Source of the DNA: an uncultured Burkholderiales bacterium
Lineage (GTDB): Bacteria; Pseudomonadota; Gammaproteobacteria; Burkholderiales; Burkholderiaceae_C
DNA: 64,000 nt
Assembly (NCBI GenBank): GCA_903871545.1
Contig: CAIQHG010000081.1
Coordinates: 55,739 to 119,738, forward strand
Direction: 5' to 3'
Under the pieces are notes generated by a model, which worked only from the letters and a program-made list of their open reading frames with translations, had not been told where the DNA came from and searched no databases. The translations under genes and the position numbers were made by a program. Positions 1-7,563 of the stretch are shown piece by piece (position 1 is the stretch's first letter; each line of letters begins with the position of its first letter).

Positions 1-645
1 GTGGTGCTGGATCAGCATCATAGCCACATCGTTGCATTCCTGTGTGTAGGGAATGTTCATAATCGTTTTGCCTGAACGAGTTTTAAGGCGAACGGGTTGA
101 TCATCAAGAACCCAGTCACAGACGTAGTCGTAGCCGTTTTCTTGTAACAGATCCGGTGTTTCCCAAGTCTCAGTTAAACCAGGGCCTAGCCATCCTCTTG
201 GCGCCTTGCCGGAGAGCTTCTTTATGGCATCGCTAGTTTTTTGGATCGCTTCAAGCTCGTTCTCTACTTTTTGCATATTCTTTTGTATGAAGCCGTGCCC
301 TAAAAATTCCCACTTTCGCTCCATTGCTGCGTGTGCGATTTCTGGATAGGTCTCCAAGCAAGAGCCATTAACTGCTAATACGCCCGGTATATGGAACTGA
401 TCAAAAACTTCTAACATGCGCCAAAAACCTACCCGGTTTCCGTACTCATGCCACGCCCAATTAGGAATGTCTGGAGAGGGGGAACCTCCTGCAGGTGGGG
501 TCAAAACTGTGCGAGGCATGGGTTGATCGATATCCCACTCCTCGACATTAACAATTACCCAAACAGCCATCCTGGCACCGCCCGGTAGCTTGAGTTTGGG
601 GCGAGCACTAATAGGAGAGTATTTAATTCTATCGCGTGGCTTCAT
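1..645 (-). CDS. polysaccharide deacetylase family protein (3' part missing)
   Basis: The reading frame is open from an ATG at 645 through the left edge, so the C-terminal part lies outside the window. An AAGG seven bases upstream supports this ATG over one two codons earlier. The visible 215 residues include VNVEEWD, a WAWHEYGNRVGFWR segment, a NGSCLETYPEIA segment and LGHGF. These resemble the PuuE/allantoinase-like branch of NodB-type polysaccharide deacetylases, which use metal-binding Asp/His residues. The likely role is hydrolysis of an amide in a small metabolite or glycan, but the substrate cannot be read from the sequence. It reads in the same direction as the FAA hydrolase 79 bases upstream. 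It belongs to flanking metabolism, not to the photosynthesis cluster. Confidence 0.8.
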   Translation of the reverse strand, partial: MKPRDRIKYSPISARPKLKLPGGARMAVWVIVNVEEWDIDQPMPRTVLTPPAGGSPSPDIPNWAWHEYGNRVGFWRMLEVFDQFHIPGVLAVNGSCLETYPEIAHAAMERKWEFLGHGFIQKNMQKVENELEAIQKTSDAIKKLSGKAPRGWLGPGLTETWETPDLLQENGYDYVCDWVLDDQPVRLKTRSGKTIMNIPYTQECNDVAMMLIQHH

Positions 646-724
646 TAGCATACCTTAAATTATAAATTTAGAATTCGGTTTTTTATTAATTTTTATTGAA
701 ATTAAGCAGACAGCAAATTAAGTT

Positions 725-1423
725 TTATTTTGAAATAGTCATTGTTAAGCTACCTACCCCTTCAATGAAAGCATCCAATCGGTCACCAGGGACTACGGGT
801 CCCACTCCGTCAGGGGTACCCGTATATATAAGGTCTCCGGGCATGAGCTCATAAAGCTTGGAGAGTTGGGCAATGATCTCAGGTACATTCCAAATGAGTT
901 GAGATAAATCAGTTGATTGCTTTTGGATCCCATTGACTTTAAGAGTCAGTTGTCCTTTTGCGGGGTGACCCACCTCAGATACCGGGTAAATCTTAGAGCA
1001 CGGGGATGAGTGATCAAAAGATTTTCCGTTCTCCCAGGGGTGTCCCGCTTTAGCCGCGGCCCTTTGCAAATCGCGACGTGTCATCTCTAAACCGACTGCG
1101 TAGCCGTAAACACAAGATAGCGCAAGTGCAGTATCAACATTTTTTGCCTTGGAGCCGATAGCAACTACCAACTCACATTCGTACTGGTAATCTTGAGTAG
1201 CTAGCGGATAGGGAAGATATTCCCCTTCCTGAACGACAGAGTCGGTTGGCTTTTGAAAGAATATGGGGGGATCGCGCTCATCAGCTTCACCCATTTCCCG
1301 AATGTGTGCCAAGTAGTTGCGTCCAATGCAGTAAATCCTTCTTACCGGGTAGCGCCCAGACAGACCACTAACCTCCAAAGATGGTTGAACGGGTTGTGGA
1401 ACGACGTAATCAAATTGACTCAT
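725..1423 (-). CDS. fumarylacetoacetate hydrolase family protein
   Basis: A 232-residue protein with the hallmarks of the FAA hydrolase fold: YCIGRNYLAH near the N-terminus, IFFQKPTDSVV, a DYQYECELVVAIG segment carrying the metal-binding acidic residues, and a C-terminal GDLIYTGTPDGVGPV motif. The size and motifs fit the short branch (fumarylpyruvate hydrolase, maleylpyruvate hydrolase, acylpyruvase) that cleaves C-C bonds of 2,4-diketo acids in aromatic or amino-acid breakdown. The start is at 1423. It lies just upstream of the deacetylase on the same strand and may share its transcript. The exact substrate is not determinable. Confidence 0.9.
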   Translation of the reverse strand: MSQFDYVVPQPVQPSLEVSGLSGRYPVRRIYCIGRNYLAHIREMGEADERDPPIFFQKPTDSVVQEGEYLPYPLATQDYQYECELVVAIGSKAKNVDTALALSCVYGYAVGLEMTRRDLQRAAAKAGHPWENGKSFDHSSPCSKIYPVSEVGHPAKGQLTLKVNGIQKQSTDLSQLIWNVPEIIAQLSKLYELMPGDLIYTGTPDGVGPVVPGDRLDAFIEGVGSLTMTISK

Positions 1424-1678
1424 TTAATTTCCATTAGCAGTTAAAAACGTATTTTCAATAGAAAGTGTTAACAATGAAAACACAAACTAATTCAAGGAGT
1501 CCTAGAGTATATTATCTAATTCATTGACATCAGTGTGTGCACAAACTAAGTAAAATACTATTTTGGTGCGCAGTAAGCACCATTTGGATGTGAATATTTT
1601 TTGAGTTAGCAATCAATAACCTTTAAAGGGCGTCCTTTTAGGTAGCAAACTTGCTTAGCTTACCCATCTCTCTTTTAA

Positions 1679-2755
1679 ATGATTGGACCCAAAGTGAACA
1701 TATCAAGTTTGTTGAACTCAATATTAAGATTAACAAAAGTAAGGATATTAGATGTAAGACGACTGGCATTTATGTGCTTACTTTTTGCCTTAGTAATACA
1801 GACCCAGCAACAAGTCCAAGCGGCTGAATTGGCTGAAATAAATTTAAATGTATTTCCTGGCGGCTTTAACTGGCCCACTTACGCGGCGCAGGATTTAGGG
1901 ATTTTTAAGAAACACGGTCTTCAGGTGAACGTTCAAGGCACCAAAGGCTCAATTTACCAGATGACCGATCTCTCCCAGGGCAAGTTTGATATTGCCATGA
2001 CTGCAATTGACAATATCGTCGCCTACGTTGAGGGGCAAGGCGAGGCACCCATAGGTCCGCAACCAGACTTTGTTGCAATATTAGGAAGCGACAACAGTTT
2101 CCTGAGTCTTGTGTGCACTCCAGACATTAAAACATTTGCTGATCTAAAAGGAAAAACACTCTCTGTTGACGCAAGAACCACTGGCTACGCCTTCGTTTTA
2201 TTTGATATTTTGGATCGAAACAATTTGAGCCCAAGCGAATATAGGGTGGATACGGCTGGTGGTATGACTCAGCGCTACAACGCGCTTTTAGAGAAAAAAC
2301 ATACTGGCACCATGCTTTCTGCACCCTTTAACATCCTTGCCAAACAAAACGGTTACACCCAACTTGCGAGTGCCATTGAAGTGCTTGGTAGCTACCAAGG
2401 AAATGTGGCAGCAACTAGGCGTTCTTGGGCCGAAAAAAATAGCGATAAATTAGTTGCTTTTATCCGCAGTTATACACAAGCTATTGATTGGTTATATGAA
2501 CCCAAGAATCATGATGAAGCCATAAAAATATTGCGTGCAAACGTACCCACCCTAACCCCCGAATTAGCTGAAAACACATATCAAGAGCTTTTAAACCTAA
2601 GCTCTGGTTTCTTTAAGAAAGGTGCCATTGATTTACCAGGTATCAAGACGGTGTTGACGCTTAGAACCAAGTACGCCCTTCCCCACAAAGATCTAAATGA
2701 CCCTACCAAGTATTACGACCCAACTTATTACAACAAAGCGATGCTAATGGAATAG
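1679..2755 (+). CDS. ABC transporter substrate-binding protein (NMT1/TauA-like)
   Basis: A periplasmic solute-binding protein of 358 residues from the first ATG. A hydrophobic stretch at about residues 30-44 preceded by RR and ending near QVQAAE is a Sec signal peptide. An ATG at 1772 would give a shorter signal peptide and is a reasonable alternative start; neither has a strong ribosome binding site. The mature part begins with an NVFPGGFNWPTYAAQDLGIF motif typical of the nitrate/sulfonate/taurine and thiamine-precursor (NMT1/THI5-like) family, followed by DLKGKTLSVDARTTGYAF. No permease or ATPase gene is adjacent in the window, so the ligand and transporter partner are unknown. It sits just outside the photosynthesis cluster, convergent with the AerR-like gene. 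Confidence 0.85.
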   Translation: MIGPKVNISSLLNSILRLTKVRILDVRRLAFMCLLFALVIQTQQQVQAAELAEINLNVFPGGFNWPTYAAQDLGIFKKHGLQVNVQGTKGSIYQMTDLSQGKFDIAMTAIDNIVAYVEGQGEAPIGPQPDFVAILGSDNSFLSLVCTPDIKTFADLKGKTLSVDARTTGYAFVLFDILDRNNLSPSEYRVDTAGGMTQRYNALLEKKHTGTMLSAPFNILAKQNGYTQLASAIEVLGSYQGNVAATRRSWAEKNSDKLVAFIRSYTQAIDWLYEPKNHDEAIKILRANVPTLTPELAENTYQELLNLSSGFFKKGAIDLPGIKTVLTLRTKYALPHKDLNDPTKYYDPTYYNKAMLME

Positions 2756-2770
2756 TCGGTGTTTGCAATG

Positions 2771-2790
2771 GTTTTTAAAATTTTAAAAAC
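2771..2790. terminator. AT-rich perfect palindrome between convergent genes
   Basis: A 20-base perfect palindrome (GTTTTTAAAATTTTAAAAAC) lies 15 bases after the ABC substrate-binding gene and about 95 bases after the end of the opposing regulator gene. Placement between convergent stops and flanking A/T runs suggest a weak bidirectional terminator. It could also be chance in AT-rich DNA. Confidence 0.35.
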
Positions 2791-2885
2791 GCAAAAGCCG
2801 TTTGACATGTCTACCTAAGTAATTAAATATCTTTACAAGAAATAGATTCTTTTCGCTTTAATTTTGAGATTCGATTTATTGATAT

Positions 2886-3800
2886 TTAATCGTTAGGCAT
2901 TAAAGATATTGCAAGCGCAACTGCATCTTTAGCATCTGAGCAGATACCGCCAACTCCAAAATCGGTGGTCTTGAAGTCCTCCATTGTAAAGATGGGGCCG
3001 CCTAATAGTAAGGCGACTCTTGGATTTAGTGATGATTTTTTGATATCCGAAATCAATTTGGGTAAATCTGTTAGTTGTGCTTGGATACTAACGGATAAGC
3101 CTACTGCATCAAACCACTCGTTGTGCACATTTCGAATTAGTTCCTTAGGTGTTGGCGAGATTTCCATTACGACTTGCCAACCTTCTTTGCGAAAAAATTC
3201 GGAGACAATGGTGGGTCCCAACAAATGCTCAGAGCCGGGAGCCGATGCGATCATGATACGCCTGACCTCCCCTTTTAATACGGGACCGTCCATGTATGAG
3301 AAACCGATTTCATGAGTGACGGTGTGAAGCCTTGCTAGACCATGTGTAACTAGGTAAAAATCCATCCGATCCAATTCCCACTCAGTTCCTAAAAAACGTG
3401 CAGTCGGTGTAATTAGATCTAAAAATATGTTTTCCTTGCTTAAGCCTTCCTCTAGCATCTTACTCACAAAATCTTCAGCTACGCTGTCCTCCTCCAAAGC
3501 ACAAATCATTGCAAACTCTTGAATCTCTGCTGCTGAGGGTAAAGGCCGGGTTAGAGGGGAACTTGGGGCGGGGGTGGCATTGATATTTTGTGAGCCCAGT
3601 AATCTTGGGAGGATATCGGATTCAATAATCGACTGAATTGAAGTTCTGCATTCGGCGGGATCATTGTTTTTTGTTTTATTTGATTTGTCGTTGGAAGCTT
3701 CTTGGTTTTTAGAAAACATAGACATTGCCATCAACGTAATTTTATTGATAGGAACTGATTGCCTCCAAACACCTGCTATTGCCCCTGCAAATTGACCCAT
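2886..3800 (-). CDS. cobalamin-binding AerR/PpaA-like regulator (paralogue 1)
   Basis: A 304-residue protein with a helical N-terminal half and a C-terminal B12-binding (Rossmann-like) domain at about residues 180-300. Visible motifs are ASAPGSEHLLGPTIVSEF, where SEHLLG carries the His expected to ligate cobalt, then VGLSVSIQ and LLLGGPIF. This is the arrangement of PpaA/AerR proteins, which bind cobalamin and modulate PpsR/CrtJ repression of photosynthesis genes. Residues 30-75 are low-complexity (N, K, S, T). The start is uncertain: ATGs at 3800, 3728 and 3722 are in frame and none has a convincing ribosome site. It is divergent from pucBA with 491 bases between, so it may act on the LH2 operon. 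A second family member is at 23491-24504. Confidence 0.8.
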   Translation of the reverse strand: MGQFAGAIAGVWRQSVPINKITLMAMSMFSKNQEASNDKSNKTKNNDPAECRTSIQSIIESDILPRLLGSQNINATPAPSSPLTRPLPSAAEIQEFAMICALEEDSVAEDFVSKMLEEGLSKENIFLDLITPTARFLGTEWELDRMDFYLVTHGLARLHTVTHEIGFSYMDGPVLKGEVRRIMIASAPGSEHLLGPTIVSEFFRKEGWQVVMEISPTPKELIRNVHNEWFDAVGLSVSIQAQLTDLPKLISDIKKSSLNPRVALLLGGPIFTMEDFKTTDFGVGGICSDAKDAVALAISLMPND

Positions 3801-4291
3801 GATAAATCGACCCCAATATAGCGAAAACAGCGAAATAACTGTGTACCTTTGAATTTATTCGAATAAACCATTTATTGCAATAGCAAACGTTCAATTCAAA
3901 GGGAATACCCTCTGAATTTATTTGCAAAATATTTTCAAACATTATTTGTATGTGCTCAATGTCAACGCAAAACAATTTTCAAAGAATACTTTTTGAGATG
4001 AATTAATGGCTTTTTAGTTTATTCCCTAAATAAAAATTTAACTCCATTTTTGATATGAAAAAGAGATGGCTGTTACCCGCTCTTCCCTTGGTAAATGCTG
4101 CATTGCAACATTAAAAACAAACAAAATTTACAAATAATTCAAATTAAGTGTAAATTTAGGTTGACTTTGACTAATGTATGATTAGAATTACACTTTAATA
4201 GTTTCGTAATAAGATTCATGGACCTAAAAACCCGTGGAAAACCTTGGTGCAGGTTTAGCACTGAATTTGAACTTTGATAGGAGAGAAACCC
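3801..4291. other. intergenic region between AerR-like gene and pucB
   Basis: About 490 bases of AT-rich DNA with no convincing gene. The right-hand end carries the pucBA promoter and PpsR-type sites, and the last bases give a GGAGAG ribosome site nine to ten bases before the pucB ATG. The rest (3801-4140) shows no recognisable signal; it may hold the promoter of the divergent regulator. Confidence 0.5.
4149..4192 (+). promoter_or_regulatory. puc promoter with PpsR/CrtJ palindromes
   Basis: An exact TGT-N12-ACA site (TGTATGATTAGAATTACA) spans 4175-4192, and a one-mismatch copy (ending ACT) spans 4149-4166. A sigma-70-like pair, TTGACT at 4161 and TAGAAT at 4183 with 16 bases between, is overlapped by both sites. 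Established knowledge is that PpsR/CrtJ binds pairs of TGT-N12-ACA palindromes and represses puc, bch and crt genes aerobically. That this promoter is a target is inference from position and motif. Confidence 0.7.
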
Positions 4292-4441
4292 ATGTCAGAT
4301 CATAAAGTTTGGCCGACAGGTTTAACTGAGGCTGAGTCAGAGGAGCTTCATAGGCACATCATCCAAGGAACACAATTCTTTGGCATGATCGCTGCCTTTG
4401 CTCACCTTTTGGCGTATATCTATTCACCTTGGCTTAAATAA
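4292..4441 (+). CDS. pucB: light-harvesting LH2 beta polypeptide
   Basis: A 49-residue beta subunit of the peripheral antenna. It has the family pattern VWPTGLTEAESEELHRHIIQGT, one membrane helix (about residues 29-43) with the BChl-ligand His in AAFAHLL, and the C-terminal PWL motif. The His in EELHRH corresponds to the conserved His near the B800 pigment. An AGGAGAG ribosome site precedes the ATG. It is followed 15 bases later by the alpha gene, the usual beta-alpha order. It is LH2 not LH1 because a separate LH1 beta/alpha pair sits in the puf operon and this pair is followed by pucC. Confidence 0.93.
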   Translation: MSDHKVWPTGLTEAESEELHRHIIQGTQFFGMIAAFAHLLAYIYSPWLK

Positions 4442-4456
4442 ACGGAGGTACCTAAA

Positions 4457-4642
4457 ATGATTTATGGAAAAATATGGTTGGTGGTTAAGCCCTCAGTTGG
4501 CGTTCCACTCATTATTGCGGCCGTTGCAATTGCATCATTTGCAGTGCACGTCGCTCTTGTGACTAACACAACTTGGGTGAAAGCCTTCCTAAACGGAAAC
4601 GCTGACAAAGTTGCTGTGACCGCTCCAGCGGCTTCAAAATAG
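4457..4642 (+). CDS. pucA: light-harvesting LH2 alpha polypeptide, Phe44-Leu45 type
   Basis: A 61-residue LH2 alpha subunit. The start GKIWLVVKP, Pro17, the BChl-ligand His31 and TTW at 38-40 align without gaps to LH2 alpha chains of Rhodoblastus (Rhodopseudomonas) acidophilus. Positions 44-45 are Phe-Leu. In ordinary B800-850 antennas they are Tyr-Trp and hydrogen-bond the B850 acetyl groups; Phe-Leu is the pair found in low-light B800-820 (LH3) chains. A blue-shifted band near 820-830 nm is therefore predicted (inference). The C-terminus is a short Ala/Val/Thr tail. A GGAGG ribosome site precedes the ATG. Confidence 0.93.
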   Translation: MIYGKIWLVVKPSVGVPLIIAAVAIASFAVHVALVTNTTWVKAFLNGNADKVAVTAPAASK

Positions 4643-4651
4643 CTGCAGGTT

Positions 4652-4693
4652 AAACACACGGATTAAGACTTCGTATTAATCCGTGTGTTTTTT
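4652..4693 (+). terminator. strong hairpin and T-run after pucBA
   Basis: A 15-bp perfect stem (4652-4666 paired with 4676-4690) with a nine-base loop is followed by a T-run, directly after the pucA stop. It is a textbook intrinsic terminator or mRNA-stabilising hairpin. It separates pucBA from pucC 60 bases downstream, so pucC would be expressed at a low level by read-through, matching the need for many antenna subunits and few assembly factors. Confidence 0.9.
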
Positions 4694-4751
4694 AGTCTTA
4701 GTTACGTAAGGCTAGTAAAACCGCACTCATCGTAATAGAAATTATTAATTT

Positions 4752-6134
4752 ATGGGCACTAGTTCATATTCAACAAAAATCTTGAATTCTTGGCTGCAAA
4801 AAGGTTTCAAGTTTTTACCATTCTCGGACGCTGCTTCGGCTGACCTACCCCTTTCTAGGTTACTAAGACTCTCTCTTTTTCAAGTCTCCGTGGGAATGGC
4901 AATTGCGCTGCTCATAGGCACCCTTAACCGTGTCATGATAGTTGAGTTGCATGTACCTGCCTCTTGGGTTTCAGTGATGGTTGCGATGCCCATTGTCGTG
5001 GCGCCTTTTAGGGCTCTGATTGGCTTTAGCTCTGACACTCATCAATCGGCACTTGGGTGGAAGCGAGTCCCTTATATTTGGCGGGGCACACTCGTTCAAT
5101 TTGGTGGCCTAGCGATGATGCCCTTCGCCTTGCTTGTGTTATCAGGACAGGGCCACGCCTCCGAAGCTCCTCAATGGGTTGGCCACCTTGGGGCAGGTGT
5201 AGCGTTTTTATTGGTGGGAGCTGGCCTTCACACTACACAAACAGCCGGCCTTGCTTTGGCAACTGACCTTGCCCCCGAGGACTCAAGACCTAAGGTGGTT
5301 GGCCTGATGTATGTCATGCTTTTGGTCGGTATGATGGTAAGCGCCATTGGGTTTGGTGCTTTTTTAAGTAACTTTAGCCCCGGGCGTCTAATTCAAGTCA
5401 TTCAGGCATCTGCAATATTAACCCTTGTGTTAAACGTGACTGCTCTTTGGAAGCAAGAAAGCAGGGCCAGAGTCCCTGACAGCAAACGGGTCAAGTCAGA
5501 GAACTTTAAAGAGTCTTGGGAGCGTTTTTGCTACGGCGGACAAGCAATTAGGCGTTTGATTGCCGTTGGTCTAGGGACTATCGCTTTTAGCATGGAGGAC
5601 ATCTTGCTTGAGCCATATGGGGGGGAGGTGCTACATCTGAGCGTTGGTGTAACCACTGCCCTAACGGCTACTCTGGCCATTGGAGGATTAATTGGATTTG
5701 CATTGGCATCTAACATCTTAAGTAAAGGTTTTGACCCCTTTAAGATGGCTAGCATTGGCGCGTTTGTAGGACTTCCCGGTTTTATGAGCGTCATAATGTC
5801 ATCCCAAGTTGAATCCTCAGTACTTTTTGCGATGGGTATATTGTTCATCGGCGTGGGCGGAGGACTCTTTGGGCACGGCACATTGACAGCAACTATGAAT
5901 TTGGCGCCCCCAGGACAAAGCGGCTTGGCTCTTGGGGCATGGGGGGCGGTGCAAGCTACTGCAGCGGGCCTCGCTATTGGAGTAGGTGGCATTATTAGGG
6001 ATGTGGTTGACTCAGTTTTCCGAGCACCTCTTGGGTATGATGTCGTTTATCTCATTGAAATCGTCTTGCTATTTTTGACCATAGTTTCGATGGTCCCGTT
6101 AATCAGAAAAAGTCCACCTTTAGTTCAAGCTTAA
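4752..6134 (+). CDS. pucC: PucC, LH2 assembly factor (BCD/MFS family)
   Basis: A 460-residue, roughly 12-helix membrane protein of the PucC/LhaA/Bch2 branch of the major facilitator superfamily. The N-terminal FLPFSDAASADLPLSRLLRL, the GTLNRVMIVEL and SDTHQSALGWKRVPYIW motifs, and EDILLEPYGGEVLHLSVG in the middle are family signatures. PucC-type proteins are needed to accumulate LH2, probably by helping to insert pigments or subunits. Its place after pucBA, and the presence of a separate lhaA in the puh operon, support LH2 specificity. The start at 4752 lacks a strong ribosome site. It is clearly paralogous to the gene at 30142-31578. Confidence 0.9.
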   Translation: MGTSSYSTKILNSWLQKGFKFLPFSDAASADLPLSRLLRLSLFQVSVGMAIALLIGTLNRVMIVELHVPASWVSVMVAMPIVVAPFRALIGFSSDTHQSALGWKRVPYIWRGTLVQFGGLAMMPFALLVLSGQGHASEAPQWVGHLGAGVAFLLVGAGLHTTQTAGLALATDLAPEDSRPKVVGLMYVMLLVGMMVSAIGFGAFLSNFSPGRLIQVIQASAILTLVLNVTALWKQESRARVPDSKRVKSENFKESWERFCYGGQAIRRLIAVGLGTIAFSMEDILLEPYGGEVLHLSVGVTTALTATLAIGGLIGFALASNILSKGFDPFKMASIGAFVGLPGFMSVIMSSQVESSVLFAMGILFIGVGGGLFGHGTLTATMNLAPPGQSGLALGAWGAVQATAAGLAIGVGGIIRDVVDSVFRAPLGYDVVYLIEIVLLFLTIVSMVPLIRKSPPLVQA

Positions 6135-6187
6135 TTCTTATCAAGTAAAATAAATTTTGACCACCTTTCATAAACCAAGGAAATAAA

Positions 6188-6310
6188 ATGCATAACCACA
6201 TCGGAGCTCTTCTAATGATCATTTGGGTAGTAAGTGTAATATTTTGGATACTCAATCAATTCCACAAAAGCAATTTGCGCAGAGACTACCCTGATCATAA
6301 ATTCAAGTAA
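6188..6310 (+). CDS. 40-residue single-helix membrane protein, unassigned
   Basis: A short gene 53 bases after pucC with an AAGGAAAT ribosome site five bases ahead of the ATG. The product has one hydrophobic helix (about residues 5-23, rich in I, V and W) followed by a basic tail (KSNLRRDYPDHKFK), so the C-terminus should face the cytoplasm. It has no conserved BChl-ligand His inside the helix, so it is not an ordinary antenna alpha or beta chain. Position suggests a role in LH2 assembly or structure, but I do not recognise a family. It could be a chance frame, though the ribosome site and sharp hydrophobic profile argue against that. Confidence 0.6.
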   Translation: MHNHIGALLMIIWVVSVIFWILNQFHKSNLRRDYPDHKFK

Positions 6311-6784
6311 GCCAATTCTTAGCGCAGTGCTTGATGCAAGTTCAGTGCAAATTTGCTCATTTCTTGGCTCAGCTTCCCAAGCATGGCAATCCGAACAAGT
6401 TTAAGCAATGTGAGGCTTTAATTTTGAGTTGGTTTTAGGCTCTCTTTGCATTTGAGATCTATCTCTCTTGGTTGCTCATTGGTTCTAATTGCTACGGGGG
6501 AGTAGTTGGCTTTACTGATCAACTGTTTTTTGTATCCACCGAGTTGTTTGAATATTAGGAATTGATGCACAGAACTGATCCCAAAAAGGGGATAGTAAAA
6601 AAAAGCCTCATATACAAGAGTAAAAGGCGGTTGTACTAAAAGACATATTTTGAGAGTCCGTTAAGAGTTGGGGACGCAAAAAGATTGCAAGAAGTAAGTT
6701 TTTTCTGCCCAGGGTTTGCCTTTAAGATTTTTTGATTTTATTAAAAAGTCCCATTTATGTGTAATTTTATAAAAGGAAAATATT
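6311..6784. other. intergenic region without recognised gene
   Basis: About 470 bases between two small membrane-protein genes. Stops are frequent in all frames and I see no recognisable gene, RNA or repeat. A promoter for the 45-residue gene is likely near the right end, but no clear consensus boxes stand out. Confidence 0.4.
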
Positions 6785-6922
6785 ATGAATTCATTAATGA
6801 GTTACGACAAAGTAAAAAAATTCGTAGATAACAAAGCTTTGGCTTTCATCGCTCTTTTATTCATCGCTTTTTGCGGATTTTTTACCATGGCATATTGGAT
6901 TAGCTTTATGAACATGGGCTAA
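6785..6922 (+). CDS. 45-residue single-helix membrane protein, unassigned
   Basis: A small gene with an AAAAGGAAA ribosome site before the ATG. The N-terminal half is charged (SYDKVKKFVDNK), followed by one helix at about residues 18-37 (ALAFIALLFIAFCGFF) and a short MAYWISFMNMG tail. Topology by the positive-inside rule is N-terminus in the cytoplasm. It does not match LH alpha or beta chains, PufX or LH1 gamma that I can recall, and has no His. It stands between the LH2 genes and tspO, so a link to the photosynthetic membrane is possible but unproved. Confidence 0.55.
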   Translation: MNSLMSYDKVKKFVDNKALAFIALLFIAFCGFFTMAYWISFMNMG

Positions 6923-6989
6923 TCTAATTATTGCTCTTGAATTAGCCCCTCAAATACGGCTTGCTTTAGACAAGAGAGGGGTAGGCGAT

Positions 6990-7469
6990 TTAATATCCGT
7001 TGAGTATCACAGTTTCCCAGTTCAACACAGTAGCAATTGAAACCCAAATCAAATAGGGCACTACGAGCGCAGATGCCCACTTTGAAGTCTTCCATTGAAT
7101 TACGATTAAAGATAGTACGGATGTCCAGAGGAAAAAGCATTCAATAAGAGACCAATCAGGACGATGCAACTGGAAATATAGAATCGTCCAAGAAATATTC
7201 AAGAAGGCATTGACCAAATAAAGGGTCAAAAAAAGCATCCTCTTTTTATGGCTAGTTGCAGCGTTCCACGAGAGCCAGGCAGCGGCAGCCCCTAGCGAAA
7301 ATATGCTAGTCCATATGAGTCCAAAAGCAGCATCAGGCGGCTTCCAACTCGGCTGTTTGAGCTGAAAGTACCAGTCATCCAAATTCGTCAACACGGCGCC
7401 TACACTTGCCAGAAATACGCTGGCCACAACGCATATGATCAAAGACTGCCAGCGGCGTAGAAAATTCAT
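6990..7469 (-). CDS. tspO: TspO/MBR family tryptophan-rich sensory protein
   Basis: A 159-residue, five-helix protein rich in Trp. Family motifs visible are KQPSWKPPDAAFGLIWT, AAAAWLSWNA, NAFLNISWTILYF and the final VPYLIWVSIATVLNW. TspO proteins bind porphyrins and, in Rhodobacter sphaeroides, lower expression of photosynthesis genes in the presence of oxygen, acting through tetrapyrrole export or breakdown and the PpsR/AppA pathway. Placement inside the LH2 module fits such a role. It is convergent with the small gene ending at 6922. Length is normal for the family. Confidence 0.92.
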   Translation of the reverse strand: MNFLRRWQSLIICVVASVFLASVGAVLTNLDDWYFQLKQPSWKPPDAAFGLIWTSIFSLGAAAAWLSWNAATSHKKRMLFLTLYLVNAFLNISWTILYFQLHRPDWSLIECFFLWTSVLSLIVIQWKTSKWASALVVPYLIWVSIATVLNWETVILNGY

Positions 7470-7563
7470 AAATTTAGACTTGTGAAAATATTTTATTCAA
7501 AGTCATATCTTAACACCAGCCATAAATACAAAAAACAAATTTAATTTGTCTCATGCTTTGATT

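Noticed and set aside
4292..4642. Treating the pair at 4.3 kb as LH1 (pufBA)
   Set aside because: A canonical LH1 pair exists in the puf operon; GKIW/His31/TTW features and the pucC neighbour identify LH2.
5531..5992. Long antisense frame opposite pucC, and similar ones opposite lhaA, bchY and bchX
   Set aside because: They mirror hydrophobic or biased coding sequence on the other strand and have no family features.
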